A stretch of 35,204 nt of DNA from Calothrix anomala FACHB-343 (lineage in GTDB: Bacteria; Cyanobacteriota; Cyanobacteriia; Cyanobacteriales; Nostocaceae), in contig NZ_JACJQG010000088.1 in the NCBI RefSeq assembly GCF_014696435.1, forward strand, positions 1 through 35,204, in the 5' to 3' direction. The notes beneath the pieces were generated by a model. That model was given only the letters and a program-made list of their open reading frames with translations. It did no database searches and was not told the DNA's origin. The first letter of the stretch is position 1. Each line of letters starts with the position of its first letter. Made by a program: the position numbers and the translations under genes. Positions 1 to 8,200 of this stretch are shown in pieces.

Positions 1-87
1 CTGCCCGGTTGGCAGACCTTATGGCGAGGCTGGTTGCGATTACAGGATATGTGTTGGGCTGCTGATTTGATTACCCAATCACTTTAA
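1..87 (+). CDS. Transposase C-terminus (partial, insertion-sequence end)
   Basis: The frame is open from base 1 and encodes 28 residues ending at TAA 85-87. The peptide is tryptophan-rich (LPGWQTLWRGWLRLQDMCWA and onward) and resembles, from memory, the C-termini of cyanobacterial DDE transposases; I cannot fix the family, although IS4-type is my guess. The strongest support is that exactly the same 110 bp recur inverted at 35095-35204, also ending a reading frame at the same place. The gene starts outside the window. The transposase call rests on a short peptide plus the repeat pattern. Confidence 0.55.
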   Translation: MPGWQTLWRGWLRLQDMCWAADLITQSL

Positions 88-110
88 AAGATGTTGGTAA
101 TGACAAGCCC
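1..110 (+). repeat. Perfect 110-bp inverted repeat of window ends (IS copy A)
   Basis: Bases 1-110 are the exact reverse complement of 35095-35204. Identity stops at base 111 (CTAAAAGGGG here against TATAAGGGTG in the other copy), which places the insertion-sequence terminus close to ATGACAAGCCC. The copies converge toward the interior of the window. Confidence 0.95.
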
Positions 111-181
111 CTAAAAGGGGCGGTATTTCGCATCAGTAGTCAGTTGTTTTTGCTACTGACTACTAACCACTGACCATTGAC

Positions 182-238
182 AGCGACGGGGCGACTATCC
201 CGGACACTCCTTTAAGGAGTAGGCTTCCCGTCGCTTTT
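182..238. terminator. Nested stem-loop, terminator-like
   Basis: A 9-bp perfect stem (AGCGACGGG at 182-190 with CCCGTCGCT at 227-235) encloses a second hairpin (ACTCCTT at 206-212 with AAGGAGT at 214-220), followed by TTTT. It could be a rho-independent terminator or a structured end of a mobile element. No gene lies between the insertion-sequence end and base 506. Confidence 0.45.
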
Positions 239-412
239 AGTGATGAAAAATTATCTTTCCAGCCAAATTGGCGTGGAAAATTGAGTGAAGTCTGTAAGAA
301 TAAAACTGTATAAAAAATCATTTTTAATTTATCACTCAAGCGCGGTTACTTAAACTTCTTTTAACTTATCGTAAATAAAAGGGTTTAAGACCCCTACGTC
401 TATACGTAGTAT

Positions 413-479
413 CATTTTCCGTCGGGGTGTAAATCCCCGTCTGAAAATGTCTTTAATTTTGAATTTTGAATTTTGAATT
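413..479. repeat. Hairpin plus heptameric STRR
   Basis: CATTTTC (413-419) pairs with GAAAATG (443-449) around an inner CGGGG/CCCCG hairpin. Immediately after, 455-479 holds tandem TTTTGAA heptamers, the short tandemly repeated repetitive class common in heterocystous cyanobacteria. The tract lies just upstream of the RTX gene. Confidence 0.7.
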
Positions 480-506
480 GTTAACATCCTTGAGCAAAAT
501 ACTAAC

Positions 507-1139
507 ATGGCAATTATCAATGGCAATGAGGGGAATAATTTTCTCCTTGGTACCATCCATAACGATCGCATTCATGGCTTCGGCGGTTCAGATGTGCTGA
601 TTGGTGGTTTGGGTCAAGATAGCCTCGATGGTGGCGATGGTAACGATTATCTGTATGGAGGAAAAGGTAAAGATACTCTCATTGGTGGCGCAGGTAAAGA
701 TACTCTCCTTGGTGGACTTGGTGATGATATCCTCATTGGAGTAAATCTTGCTGACGATCAACCAGGTCAGTTAGAGCGGGATACCTTAATTGGTGGTGCA
801 GGCAATGATACCTTCGTTTTAGGAGATCCCTTTAGAGTTTATTATGATGACAGCAAGATTCGGTTTATTGTCGCACCACCTCCTACAGAACCCCCACCAA
901 GCTATGCTTTAATTGCTGATTTTGAGCCTGGTAAAGATGTTATCCATCTCAAAGGAGCTATAAACTATCAGCTACTAGATGTGAAATTACCTAATGGAGT
1001 TTCTGGTCTAGGGATATTCTTTGATGCTGATAGTGTTGAAGATAATGGTGCTGAACAATTAATAGGTATTATTCAAAGCCAGCAATCTTTAGATAACCTA
1101 CAAATTAATCTAGGTCGAGCCATCACAACAATCACTTAA
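507..1139 (+). CDS. Small RTX (hemolysin-type calcium-binding repeat) protein
   Basis: This 210-residue protein carries about six or seven nonapeptide repeats of the GGxGxDxLx type between residues 20 and 105 (for example [31 protein letters not shown]). These fold into a calcium-binding beta-roll. The C-terminal half ([16 protein letters not shown]) resembles the segment that follows the beta-roll in cyanobacterial RTX proteins. There is no N-terminal signal peptide; such proteins usually leave by type I secretion with a C-terminal signal, which is an inference here. There is no catalytic domain, so it may be a surface or matrix protein. The ATG lacks a clear Shine-Dalgarno sequence. It ends just before a strong terminator at 1161-1192. 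Confidence 0.85.
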   Translation: MAIINGNEGNNFLLGTIHNDRIHGFGGSDVLIGGLGQDSLDGGDGNDYLYGGKGKDTLIGGAGKDTLLGGLGDDILIGVNLADDQPGQLERDTLIGGAGNDTFVLGDPFRVYYDDSKIRFIVAPPPTEPPPSYALIADFEPGKDVIHLKGAINYQLLDVKLPNGVSGLGIFFDADSVEDNGAEQLIGIIQSQQSLDNLQINLGRAITTIT

Positions 1140-1160
1140 ATGAAAATCGAGAGCCTCGTA

Positions 1161-1192
1161 TCCCCAGCTTTTTTAAGTTGGGGATTTTTTTT
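1161..1192 (+). terminator. Rho-independent terminator after the RTX gene
   Basis: TCCCCAGC (1161-1168) pairs with GTTGGGGA (1177-1184, one G-T pair), and a run of eight T follows. It starts 22 bases after the RTX stop codon. Confidence 0.85.
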
Positions 1193-1355
1193 CAATGGTA
1201 GCGATCGCTCATATTGCTTCTATGATAATGCTCCTTGAGTGAAGCCAAAACCAGATTATGCAATAGCCGTAGCTTAACACACTAAAACTGCTCTACACAT
1301 TGCGTTAGGCTTGCCTTAATTCACTGCAAAAAATTGAAATCTATAAGGTAAGCTT

Positions 1356-1778
1356 GTGTCTGATATTGCGCTACATAAATATCTCCCTCGCCTTCCCGAT
1401 ATCGCCCTGCAAGAGTTTACAGAATGGTGTGTTTTAGAACAGGCAAAAACAGCAGGATTTAACTTTACTCCTGATAATAGTAAGTTACAAAACTTACCAC
1501 CACAAGAATATATTTCCAAGCTGATTGACCAGTTTATGAAAGTCAAACCAGACCCAATTAAAGCGGGTTTGGTAGCTGCGATCGCGGGAAAGGAAGCCGA
1601 CCAACATAATTTATCTGGCGTAGCATCTTTAACTGATTTTGTTTCTATTTATGTCAAATACTTAGTACCTAAAGACGGTACTACCCCTGACCAAGCCAAG
1701 GCTTTATTGTTAGAAGCAGCACAAAAACAATGCGAGCAACTAACTCAAATTGCCAAAAAACATGGTGTAGAGTTTTAG
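1356..1778 (+). CDS. Conserved hypothetical protein upstream of hupW
   Basis: This 140-residue soluble protein starts at GTG, with AAGG about 9 bases upstream. The composition is ordinary, without membrane segments or recognisable catalytic motifs; the fold looks mostly helical. It lies 77 bases upstream of hupW on the same strand. From memory, a gene of this kind also precedes hupW in Anabaena sp. PCC 7120, so a role near hydrogenase maturation is possible, but that is context only. I do not recognise a named family. Confidence 0.8.
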   Translation: MSDIALHKYLPRLPDIALQEFTEWCVLEQAKTAGFNFTPDNSKLQNLPPQEYISKLIDQFMKVKPDPIKAGLVAAIAGKEADQHNLSGVASLTDFVSIYVKYLVPKDGTTPDQAKALLLEAAQKQCEQLTQIAKKHGVEF

Positions 1779-1855
1779 TTTGTAAATAACTAATTTTCAG
1801 ATATAATAAACATTAGGGACACAATCGGTTGTGCCCCTAAAAGCCATCCATAACA

Positions 1856-2377
1856 ATGCTAACTATTATTGGTTGTGGTAATCTCAATCGCAGCGATGAC
1901 GCTGTAGGCGTAATTATTGCCCAACGCCTACAACAATATCTAGCCGAAAATCCTCATCCCAACGTGCGAATTTACGACTGTGGAACAGCCGGGATGGAAG
2001 TGATGTTTCAAGCTAGAGGAAGCAAACAGCTAATTATTATTGATGCTAGTTCGACAGCTTCCGAACCAGGTGCAGTATTTAAGGTTCCAGGAAAAGAATT
2101 AGAAGCTTTACCGGAACCTAGTTATAACTTGCATGATTTTCGTTGGGATAATGCTTTAGCCGCCGGACGGAAAATCTTTCACAATGACTTTCCCGAAGAG
2201 GTGACAGTGTACCTCATCGAAGCAGCAAATCTAGATTTGGGATTAGAATTAAGTCCTGCGGTGAAACATTCTGCTGAACTAGTTTTTGAAGAGGTAGCTG
2301 CAACCATCAGACAGATCGATAATTCAAAATTCAAAATTCAAAATTCAAAATTACAGACACTTTCAGATGAGATTTAA
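1856..2377 (+). CDS. hupW: Hydrogenase maturation protease HupW
   Basis: HupW is the endopeptidase that removes the C-terminal extension of the [NiFe] uptake hydrogenase large subunit after metal insertion. The family hallmarks are visible: an N-terminal GCGNLNRSDDAVG motif (residues 6-18), the IIIDAS strand with Asp63, and NLHDFRW with His93. These match the nickel-probing ligands known in HybD-type (M52) proteases. The protein is 173 residues, longer than needed, because residues 156-166 ([11 protein letters not shown]) are encoded by an STRR repeat tract at 2321-2352 that runs through the natural end and supplies a new C-terminus. Assignment to HupW rather than HoxW rests on similarity recalled from Nostoc HupW and on the nif context. 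No hydrogenase structural genes are present here. Confidence 0.92.
   Translation: MLTIIGCGNLNRSDDAVGVIIAQRLQQYLAENPHPNVRIYDCGTAGMEVMFQARGSKQLIIIDASSTASEPGAVFKVPGKELEALPEPSYNLHDFRWDNALAAGRKIFHNDFPEEVTVYLIEAANLDLGLELSPAVKHSAELVFEEVAATIRQIDNSKFKIQNSKLQTLSDEI
2321..2352. repeat. STRR heptamer tract inside the hupW 3' end
   Basis: Tandem copies of AATTCAA/AATTCAAA are read in frame as the tail of HupW. The same sequence in either orientation is at 455-479, 13191-13224, 26459-26491 and 28756-28789. Confidence 0.85.
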
Positions 2378-2563
2378 GAGCCAACTGAAACTGAGAGTAA
2401 GTGTAGAGATAGGCGTAATAATTTGTAATTCGTAATTCGTAATTACAAATTTGTCTATCTATACTTTGCAACAAGCAGATATGCGTCTGCACAATAAGGC
2501 AAAGCAAGGAATACAATTCTTTTGACTTTTGACTTTTGACTGTTGACTTCCAATCCAGTGGTA

Positions 2564-2938
2564 CTAGCCGGCTAAGTCACGATAAACAGACAATTCATCT
2601 ACCCGCATTTCAAAAGGTATACCTTGGCTTTCGGGAGGACAAACGCGAATTTTAGCGCTGCTGACGATGGGGTTAAGAATAGCCGCCATTGGGACGATTT
2701 TTTGTAAAACGCGCCAGTTGGTGACAGGATCGGGACATTCGATGACTAGTACCATAACAGTGGCTTGGGTAGTCATATACCAACGACAGCTAGATAACAG
2801 GTTTTGAATAGTGCGATCGCAGGCTTCGTAAAAGTATCTGCTAATCGAATATTCTAGTTGCTGACGGAGAATAATATCTGCTGAAGTCAGCTGCATTGGA
2901 TGAGAATCATCTTGTGGAGAGAAAATTTCTTTAGTCAT
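2564..2938 (-). CDS. Conserved hypothetical protein (124 aa)
   Basis: This is a soluble 124-residue protein with alternating strand and helix character and no motif I recognise (internal stretch TTQATVMVLVIECPDPVTNW). It begins 18 bases after the SagB-like gene ends, so the two are probably cotranscribed with the upstream ankyrin gene as a three-gene - strand unit (ankyrin, SagB-like, this gene). A gene of this kind sits near hupW and the nif cluster in related cyanobacteria as far as I recall. The function is unknown. The start is ATG at 2938 with AAGGA upstream. Confidence 0.8.
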   Translation of the reverse strand: MTKEIFSPQDDSHPMQLTSADIILRQQLEYSISRYFYEACDRTIQNLLSSCRWYMTTQATVMVLVIECPDPVTNWRVLQKIVPMAAILNPIVSSAKIRVCPPESQGIPFEMRVDELSVYRDLAG

Positions 2939-2956
2939 TGCTGTTGAGTTCCTTAA

Positions 2957-4243
2957 TTATGTACCAATTGCCATTGCATAGAGTACATCTTTGTTAGTTT
3001 CCAAGAACTCTTGAGTTTCATCATCATAGAAAGCACCAATCCCACTACAATGAATACCCCAAAAATTGCTAACAAGATAAACTCTTTGCCCTAAAAAACC
3101 AGCTATTTGCATAGCTGTTTGGTAATTTATATAGTCGGACACAAAAAATAAAGTTACTGCACTGTCTTTGGCGATCGCTTGATTGATGCACAAGTAACCT
3201 GTTTTTTCCCTAAAATTGCCCGCCTTGATGAGATGCTTTCCCTTGTATAATCCTGGCGTCATCCCCCTGACTTGATGCACAACAGAATAAACTTCTATTT
3301 CTTCAAAATTTTCAGATGGTATTGGCAGAGTAATATGTTGCAATATCCGCCAATAATTTTCTTGAGAAATCGACTGTTGATAAAATCGCCTACTTGAGCG
3401 TCTCATCCAAACAGTCTGAAAGAATTTATCCTTGTCAAAGTTAAACTGGGGATGCACTAATTTTTGTTGGCGACTTTTCTGGAGAGATGTTTTTTGATAG
3501 CCTGATTCTATAAACTCATTGGCTTCAAAATAATCAGTGCCACAGACAAAAGGAACTTGCAACCTTAAATGTCTGATTTTCTTTTCTTGTATCGTCCCCG
3601 AAATCGCACAAGCGCTAACAAACTCTTTATTCTCAAACCCTAAAGCTGCATTGAGAGCGAGTTTATCAAAATCGAAAATTAACTGTATCTCTTTGTCGTG
3701 AATGTAGGCTGAAGCAGCAATTGCACCTAAATGGTGTCCGCTATCAAGCCAACAATATCTCAGGCTCCTGTCTTTATATTTCCAGCTAGACCTATAATAA
3801 ACACAACTAATTAAAAAAATGAATCCATTAATACATTTTCCCGGTATCACATAATTCTCTAGCCCATCATCAATTAATTCATAGATGAGAGTTAGACAAT
3901 TATTCTCAACTTCTAAATGATATATCCCATTGACAATTCCTTCAATACCGCGAATCTGAACATAAACCTCAGTTGGATATAAAGCCCCAGCAGATGGATT
4001 TACACGCAGTTTTTGTATCCCATCCTTATAAATTTTCTCTAGCGTGATAGTACTGCTTAAGTTAATAAATGAGTGATTGGGATTATTGAGATTTAATTTC
4101 ACTCGTCTATAAAACTTTGGGTAAAATTTAAAAGCCGCAGGTTGAGTTGACGCATCAACATAATTTGGATCGAGCTGCACCGATAAGTAAGAATGCTTTG
4201 TTGCTTGATGATAATCTGACTCTGACAGCTTACTTTGAGGCAT
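2957..4243 (-). CDS. SagB-type dehydrogenase / nitroreductase-like oxidoreductase
   Basis: The protein has 428 residues and appears to contain two nitroreductase-fold halves (about residues 70-260 and 275-425). The first half carries LRVNPSAGALYPTEVYVQ (about residues 78-95), the FMN-contacting R/SAG-LYPTE signature of the SagB/ThcOx group; the second begins with RRSSRRFY. SagB-type enzymes use FMN, and some oxidise azolines in peptide natural products, but no precursor peptide or YcaO cyclodehydratase is visible here, so the substrate is unknown. The start overlaps the ankyrin gene end by 14 bases with AAGGA just upstream, indicating translational coupling. Confidence 0.85.
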   Translation of the reverse strand: MPQSKLSESDYHQATKHSYLSVQLDPNYVDASTQPAAFKFYPKFYRRVKLNLNNPNHSFINLSSTITLEKIYKDGIQKLRVNPSAGALYPTEVYVQIRGIEGIVNGIYHLEVENNCLTLIYELIDDGLENYVIPGKCINGFIFLISCVYYRSSWKYKDRSLRYCWLDSGHHLGAIAASAYIHDKEIQLIFDFDKLALNAALGFENKEFVSACAISGTIQEKKIRHLRLQVPFVCGTDYFEANEFIESGYQKTSLQKSRQQKLVHPQFNFDKDKFFQTVWMRRSSRRFYQQSISQENYWRILQHITLPIPSENFEEIEVYSVVHQVRGMTPGLYKGKHLIKAGNFREKTGYLCINQAIAKDSAVTLFFVSDYINYQTAMQIAGFLGQRVYLVSNFWGIHCSGIGAFYDDETQEFLETNKDVLYAMAIGT

Positions 4244-4694
4244 TTTTGAGAATCCTTAAGACTTCTACATTACTCGCAAAATCAATTGCCTTAAAATCGT
4301 CTAAGTTTTTTAAATTTATGTTAGGATGATGATGTAACAACAATTTAACTACTTCTGTCTTGCCTGCTGATGCCCCATACATCAAAACAGTAGCCCCATT
4401 ATCATTTTGGTTATCAATATTGATGTTGGCAGCTAGCAACAAATTAATTAAATCGAAGTAGTTGCCAAAACAAGCAAACCACAAAGCATTATTACCGTCA
4501 TTGTTTCTGGCGTTAACATCTGCACCTAAAGCAATCAATTCTTCAACTACCGCGTAAAGTCCCTCTCTGGTAGCTTTCATCAAAGCTGTATCGCCATTTT
4601 CACCAGCTTGATTTAAGTCATCAGGACTATAACCTTTTTCGATCAACCATTGACTAGTTATTTGACTCAAATTTTGCTGATTTCTTTCACTCAT
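4230..4694 (-). CDS. Ankyrin-repeat protein
   Basis: This 154-residue protein has about four ankyrin repeats: GDTALMKATREGLYAVVEEL, GNNALWFACFGNYFDLINLL, GATVLMYGASAGKTEVVKLL and a shortened last one. The xGxTxLxxA and LLxxGAxxx patterns are clear. Ankyrin repeats bind proteins, and coupling to the SagB-like gene (14-base overlap) suggests the enzyme as partner, which is inference. A GAAGGAA ribosome site precedes the ATG at a good distance. There is no signal peptide. Confidence 0.9.
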   Translation of the reverse strand: MSERNQQNLSQITSQWLIEKGYSPDDLNQAGENGDTALMKATREGLYAVVEELIALGADVNARNNDGNNALWFACFGNYFDLINLLLAANINIDNQNDNGATVLMYGASAGKTEVVKLLLHHHPNINLKNLDDFKAIDFASNVEVLRILKNASK

Positions 4695-5088
4695 AAACTT
4701 TCCTTCTCCCGATTCATCTCCCCACGATTATCTGTCATAGCAATTCAAAAAAAAGGTAATGGTGGGCATTACCCACCACGTTAAAGAAATGCTATGAGAC
4801 CCATTAAACTATGAAGAATGGATGTTTACTGTTAACTGTTAGACCACAACAATTAACAGTAAATACTTCAGAATCACGAACCATTGCTGATTGGTACAAA
4901 GCACCAATTTAGTCAGTATGTAATAGTTGCATTACCCAACCCGGTATCTATCCAAACTATCTCAGTTTTGCAACTTTGATTTAGGAGAGAGAAAGCTAAC
5001 AAGAGTTAGAGAATTAGCAAGGTTATGAGTTATGCGATGAGAAAATTGATGCTTTCAACAATGCAATGCATCTCACCAGACAAATCAA
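4695..5088. other. Intergenic region with inverted repeats
   Basis: There is no gene in these 394 bases. They hold a short hairpin (GTAATG-GTGGG-CATTAC near 4755-4775) and an 11-bp perfect inverted repeat (TTTACTGTTAA at 4825-4835 and TTAACAGTAAA at 4853-4863), possibly terminating or separating the CBS-CP12 and ankyrin transcripts. Confidence 0.6.
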
Positions 5089-5685
5089 TTAACCGACAGT
5101 CACATATTCTCTACCTTCAGAGAATAGCTGTCTGGCTTTTTTCTCTGGTTTAGGCGAGCCATAATAACCAGCTTCAGCTTCTAGTTCGTCTACTAAATCC
5201 CAAGCTTCCTCGGCTCGTTTAGAATCTGCGCCATAGTTAGCAGCAACAGAACGAGCATTTGAGATAGCTTTATGAAGTTCTTTCTGCACAAATTTTAATT
5301 TTGGTTTTTCGACAAAGTCGCCTTTGGTAATAATATCTGTGACAGAAATAATGCCAAGTAATTCACCTTGGATAACGGGCGCACGCCATACACCAGTATT
5401 AGCAAATAACCGCGCTACATATTCTACATCTAGGTCTGGATTAACCACAATGCAGGGTTTGCTCATGACTTCATAGACATGCATTGTTTCTGGATCTTTA
5501 CCATAAGCAACAACCTTACTTACAATATCAGTCTCGGTAACAATGCCGTAAGCATCACCACTGTGACGAGGTTCAACAATCAACGCCCGTAATTCTTTGA
5601 GCCGCATTAATTTGACTGCTTCTGCTACAGTTGCGGAACCGCGAATAGTAGCTACATTTTGAGTCATAATTTGTTTAGCTTTCAT
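5089..5685 (-). CDS. CBS-domain pair fused to a CP12-like domain
   Basis: Residues 1-125 form a tandem CBS (Bateman) module with the usual MTxxVATI start, YGIVTETDIV and LLGIISVTDII strands; such modules bind adenine nucleotides. Residues 135-198 form a CP12-like tail with ARSVAANYGADS and the diagnostic AWDLVDELEAE core. CP12 links GAPDH and phosphoribulokinase in the Calvin cycle. The paired cysteines of classical CP12 are absent, so redox control is unlikely and adenylate sensing is the reasonable inference. CBS-CP12 fusions are known in cyanobacteria. Its place next to nif genes fits a role in heterocyst energy or carbon control. There is a good AAGGAG site before the ATG. Confidence 0.88.
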   Translation of the reverse strand: MKAKQIMTQNVATIRGSATVAEAVKLMRLKELRALIVEPRHSGDAYGIVTETDIVSKVVAYGKDPETMHVYEVMSKPCIVVNPDLDVEYVARLFANTGVWRAPVIQGELLGIISVTDIITKGDFVEKPKLKFVQKELHKAISNARSVAANYGADSKRAEEAWDLVDELEAEAGYYGSPKPEKKARQLFSEGREYVTVG

Positions 5686-6465
5686 GATTCTGGCTCCTTA
5701 AATTTGTTTTGCAAGTTAGGGAATTAATTCTAAACTGCTGCAATTTTTCCCAAACTGCATTTCATCGAGCTAACTTATTCAACATCAAATTAAATAATCA
5801 GAAAATGAATAAGTCACATGAAAAAGTGGTTACGGAAGTAAGACATTCCGTGGAAGAAACATTTGCTATTTCATCACTTAAGTACTCTGGTTATTGGGAG
5901 ACAGAAGATTTACGCATTTTCCCCTCTGACTTCTCTTGAAGATCTCAGATTATCTGCCTCATCTTTGAACTTAACCAGCATTAAGTTGGGAATGTCTGAG
6001 TTAAGTCTGTAATCGCTTTTGCTGAAGTCTGGTTGACTGGCAACAATTTAGCTTACTTATATAGTATCACTCTCATAAGCTGGAATTATGAATGCTTTAT
6101 AAAGATCCCCAGATATTTCATCAATAAAAGGGTTAAAAAAGGCTAAGAAGTATTAGCCTGAACTTTTTATTTTGGAAAATATGATATTTAAGTAAGCTCA
6201 ATTTAAATAGTAGTATATTGATTAACAATTAATAGCTCATTTTTCCATAAAAATAATCATTAAATTCTGTATTTATGCTAAATATAAGCATGAATCTGGA
6301 TTGACTATTAGGTCATCCTATATATAGTTAATTTTTGATTATTGCAATATAATGATGCACCTTAAAGCCATTAATCTTATTAAGAAAAAATTAAAGATTT
6401 GTCTGCTGACTATTTTTATTTGCTAAGGTTATCCTGGATACAAAAATAAAATAAGGTGTCAAAAA
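5686..6465. other. AT-rich intergenic region, divergent promoters
   Basis: This 780-base region lies between the divergent CBS-CP12 (-) and Mop (+) genes. It is strongly AT-rich from about 6060 onward. Only short doubtful frames occur (one at 5804-5939). It should hold promoters for both neighbours; I cannot place -10 elements with confidence. AAGGTG at 6453-6458 is the Mop ribosome site. Confidence 0.5.
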
Positions 6466-6675
6466 ATGGAAATTAGCGCTCGTAATTCTTTAAAAGCTAC
6501 TGTGAAAAAAGTTGTTGCTGGCTCTGTAAATAGTGAAGTAACTTTAGAATTAGCACCGGGAATAGAAGTAGTTGCAATAATTACAAAATCCTCAGCAGAC
6601 AAACTCGGATTGGCAGAAGGTAAGCAAGCTTATGCAGTTATTAAAGCATCCGATGTATTAATTGCTGTGGATTAA
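6466..6675 (+). CDS. mop: Mop-type molybdate-binding protein (molbindin)
   Basis: This 69-residue protein is a single TOBE/Mop domain: it opens with MEISARNSLKATVKKVVAGSVNSEV and ends with a typical GKQAYAVIKASDVLIAVD. Such proteins form oligomers that bind molybdate or tungstate at subunit interfaces and buffer the metal in the cytoplasm. Its length matches stand-alone molbindins. AAGGTG lies 8 bases before the ATG. Location beside the nif operon fits supply of molybdenum for the FeMo-cofactor, which is contextual inference. Confidence 0.92.
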   Translation: MEISARNSLKATVKKVVAGSVNSEVTLELAPGIEVVAIITKSSADKLGLAEGKQAYAVIKASDVLIAVD

Positions 6676-6785
6676 TTTATAGTAAAAATTTTTTTCAGTA
6701 GGGTGTGTTATGCCATAGGCTAACGCACCTTTAATGTTTGATATTACAGCAGTTTTCACCTATTTGAACCACATCTGTCGTAGTA

Positions 6786-6849
6786 GTAGGGGCACGGCAC
6801 CAGTAAAATTATTGTATGTGCCAAAAGATTGTCTATGCCGTGCCCCTAC
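6786..6849. repeat. Inverted repeat of the GTAGGGGC(A) dispersed family
   Basis: GTAGGGGCACGGCA (6786-6799) is the reverse complement of TGCCGTGCCCCTAC (6836-6849). The same GTAGGGGCAtGGCA motif recurs at 25225-25260 and 31655-31690. The gene-free stretch 6676-6993 consists mostly of such repeats. Confidence 0.8.
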
Positions 6850-6884
6850 AGTGTGGTCTATTTACCTGAAAATAGCTGTAAGAT

Positions 6885-6999
6885 GTACGCGCTTCGGGGC
6901 ATGGCAGTGCCAGTGCCCCTACAGTCAACGATTATTTGTACCTCACCAACTGGCTACTGTATGCAGGTGCGTTGCGCTGCGCGACAACACACCCTACAT
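6885..6999. repeat. Dispersed repeats shared with the nifE element
   Basis: 6885-6950 matches 13338-13403 at roughly 85-90 percent by eye. 6966-6999 (GGTGCGTTGCGCTGCGCGAC onward) is repeated at 26409-26442. One unit is here and the other two are inside the nifE insertion. Confidence 0.8.
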
Positions 7000-7233
7000 G
7001 TTTAAACGGACATAAATTTTTCGGGCAATTTCTTTGTCTATTGAGATAATTGTATTATTAACTTCTATTTGAAATATAGGATTTTTGGCTTTTAGAGTAA
7101 TAATATTTCCAGGCGCTAGACCGATTTCTATTAATTCCTGCTCATGGGTAATTTTAAAATCAGCGATTATTCCTTGTTCTCCAGGTTGCATTAATTCTAA
7201 GGAACAACCCTGAACAGTAAAGGGGGTAAACAT
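6994..7233 (-). CDS. FeoA-like SH3-fold protein
   Basis: This 79-residue protein matches the FeoA domain: LMQPGEQGIIADF, then the HEQELIEIGLAPGNIITL core with its conserved IGL-PG turn, and ARKIYVRL at the end. FeoA domains are small SH3-like partners of ferrous iron transporters or regulators. Here it stands alone, without feoB, as the last gene of the fdxH end of the nif cluster, where a homologue is found in Anabaena. A role in iron handling for nitrogenase assembly is inferred. The gene starts 100 bases after the fdxH stop. Confidence 0.88.
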   Translation of the reverse strand: MFTPFTVQGCSLELMQPGEQGIIADFKITHEQELIEIGLAPGNIITLKAKNPIFQIEVNNTIISIDKEIARKIYVRLNM

Positions 7234-7333
7234 GAATTATATCACCTCAATTAAAATAGCTTGCTTGAATCTAAGATAAAGATACTTTTCATCCTTCATC
7301 CTAGATTCAAGCAATAACTACACTTGAAAAACT

Positions 7334-7633
7334 TTATACAAGATATGGTTCTTGGTGGGTTTTAATTGTGCAGTTAGAACGGGGGTAGGTAACACAAAGT
7401 AAAGCAAATCCCTTGGACATTTGCTCGTCATCTAAGAAGATTTGATCGGATTGATCAACTTCACCTTCGACAACCTTACCAACACAGCTAGAGCAAGATC
7501 CAGAGTGACAAGAGAAAGGTAGTTCAATACCGTTTTCTGCTGCTCCTTCGAGGATGGTTGTATCTTCATCAATCTCAATTGTGGTGTCGAGATCTTCTTT
7601 TTTGTTGATTAATCTAACTTGGTAGGTAGCCAT
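7334..7633 (-). CDS. fdxH: Heterocyst [2Fe-2S] ferredoxin
   Basis: FdxH is the plant-type ferredoxin that donates electrons to nitrogenase reductase in heterocysts. The 99 residues carry the cluster ligands Cys42, Cys47, Cys50 (motif CHSGSCSSC) and Cys80 (LLCVTYPRS). The paired lysines at 11-12, characteristic of heterocyst ferredoxins, are present. Recalled Anabaena FdxH is nearly identical. GAGGAG sits upstream of the ATG. It follows hesB by 192 bases, a gap holding a long hairpin at 7742-7794, so it may have separate promoter or processing control. Confidence 0.97.
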   Translation of the reverse strand: MATYQVRLINKKEDLDTTIEIDEDTTILEGAAENGIELPFSCHSGSCSSCVGKVVEGEVDQSDQIFLDDEQMSKGFALLCVTYPRSNCTIKTHQEPYLV

Positions 7634-7741
7634 TTTCCGATTCTCCTCAAACTTTCTACAATTAGGTTTAATTCCCAGATTTGGGGTTCTACTTTTGATG
7701 CAGCTACGCGGAGCGATTTTGTGACAGATTTGACAGGATTA

Positions 7742-7794
7742 CTGCTAGGCGGAATTCAATTTTTTCACCCTGTTTTTTGAATTCCGCAAAGCAG
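7742..7794. promoter_or_regulatory. Long imperfect hairpin between hesB and fdxH
   Basis: GCGGAATTCAA (7749-7759) pairs with TTGAATTCCGC (7777-7787), extended after a small internal loop by CTGC (7742-7745) and GCAG (7791-7794). No T-run follows on the nif strand, so an RNA processing or stabilising element is more likely than a terminator. Confidence 0.5.
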
Positions 7795-7825
7795 TTTTAA
7801 TGTGTTGATTAAATCTGAAACATTA

Positions 7826-8200
7826 TTAGCTGCAAGGTACACCGTTAGGCGAACAATCACCGGCTTTAAAGGACTTACCACAACCACAGGTATCGGTTGC
7901 ATTGGGGTTAGTAAACTTAAAACCGCTATCCATCACCCCATCAATAAAATCGATGACGACGCCTTCTAATAACGGTGCGCTGTTTGCATCAACGTAAAGT
8001 AGTACTTTACCTTGCTGAATTACTAAATCGTCTGGTTGTGGCTTACTAGTAATTTCGATACCATACTCATAGCCACTGCAACCACCATCTTTTACAGAGA
8101 TGCGAACGCCTTTAGTTGCACTATTGGAGTCGGGAGCAGAACCGACTAAGAACGCCCGCAGACGAAATTCAGCTTTTTCTGTCAACGTAACAGTCATCAC
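7826..8200 (-). CDS. hesB: HesB, A-type iron-sulfur carrier
   Basis: This 124-residue member of the IscA/HesB family transfers or stores Fe-S units. The three conserved cysteines are present: Cys41 in DGGCSGYEYG, and Cys105 and Cys107 in TCGCGKSF. It extends past the usual IscA end with a short tail (SPNGVPCS) carrying a further cysteine, as in heterocyst HesB. There are two adjacent ATG codons (8200 and 8197) behind AGGAG. It lies between hesA and fdxH, the classic hesA-hesB-fdxH order. Confidence 0.96.
   Translation of the reverse strand: MMTVTLTEKAEFRLRAFLVGSAPDSNSATKGVRISVKDGGCSGYEYGIEITSKPQPDDLVIQQGKVLLYVDANSAPLLEGVVIDFIDGVMDSGFKFTNPNATDTCGCGKSFKAGDCSPNGVPCS

Noticed and set aside
182-238. 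Possible tRNA or structured RNA gene near the left end
   Set aside because: The nested hairpins do not fit a cloverleaf and there is no CCA or T-arm GTTCGAATC-like motif; called terminator-like only.
5709-5939. Small + strand frame upstream of mop (ATG 5804 would give 44 residues, MNKSHEKVVTEVRHSVEETF)
   Set aside because: There is no ribosome site, no recognised family and atypical composition; it lies in a probable promoter region. Left as non-coding.
6734-7015. 93-residue frame after mop
   Set aside because: It is made of dispersed palindromic repeats (GTAGGGGCACGGCA and others) and reads as repeat translation.
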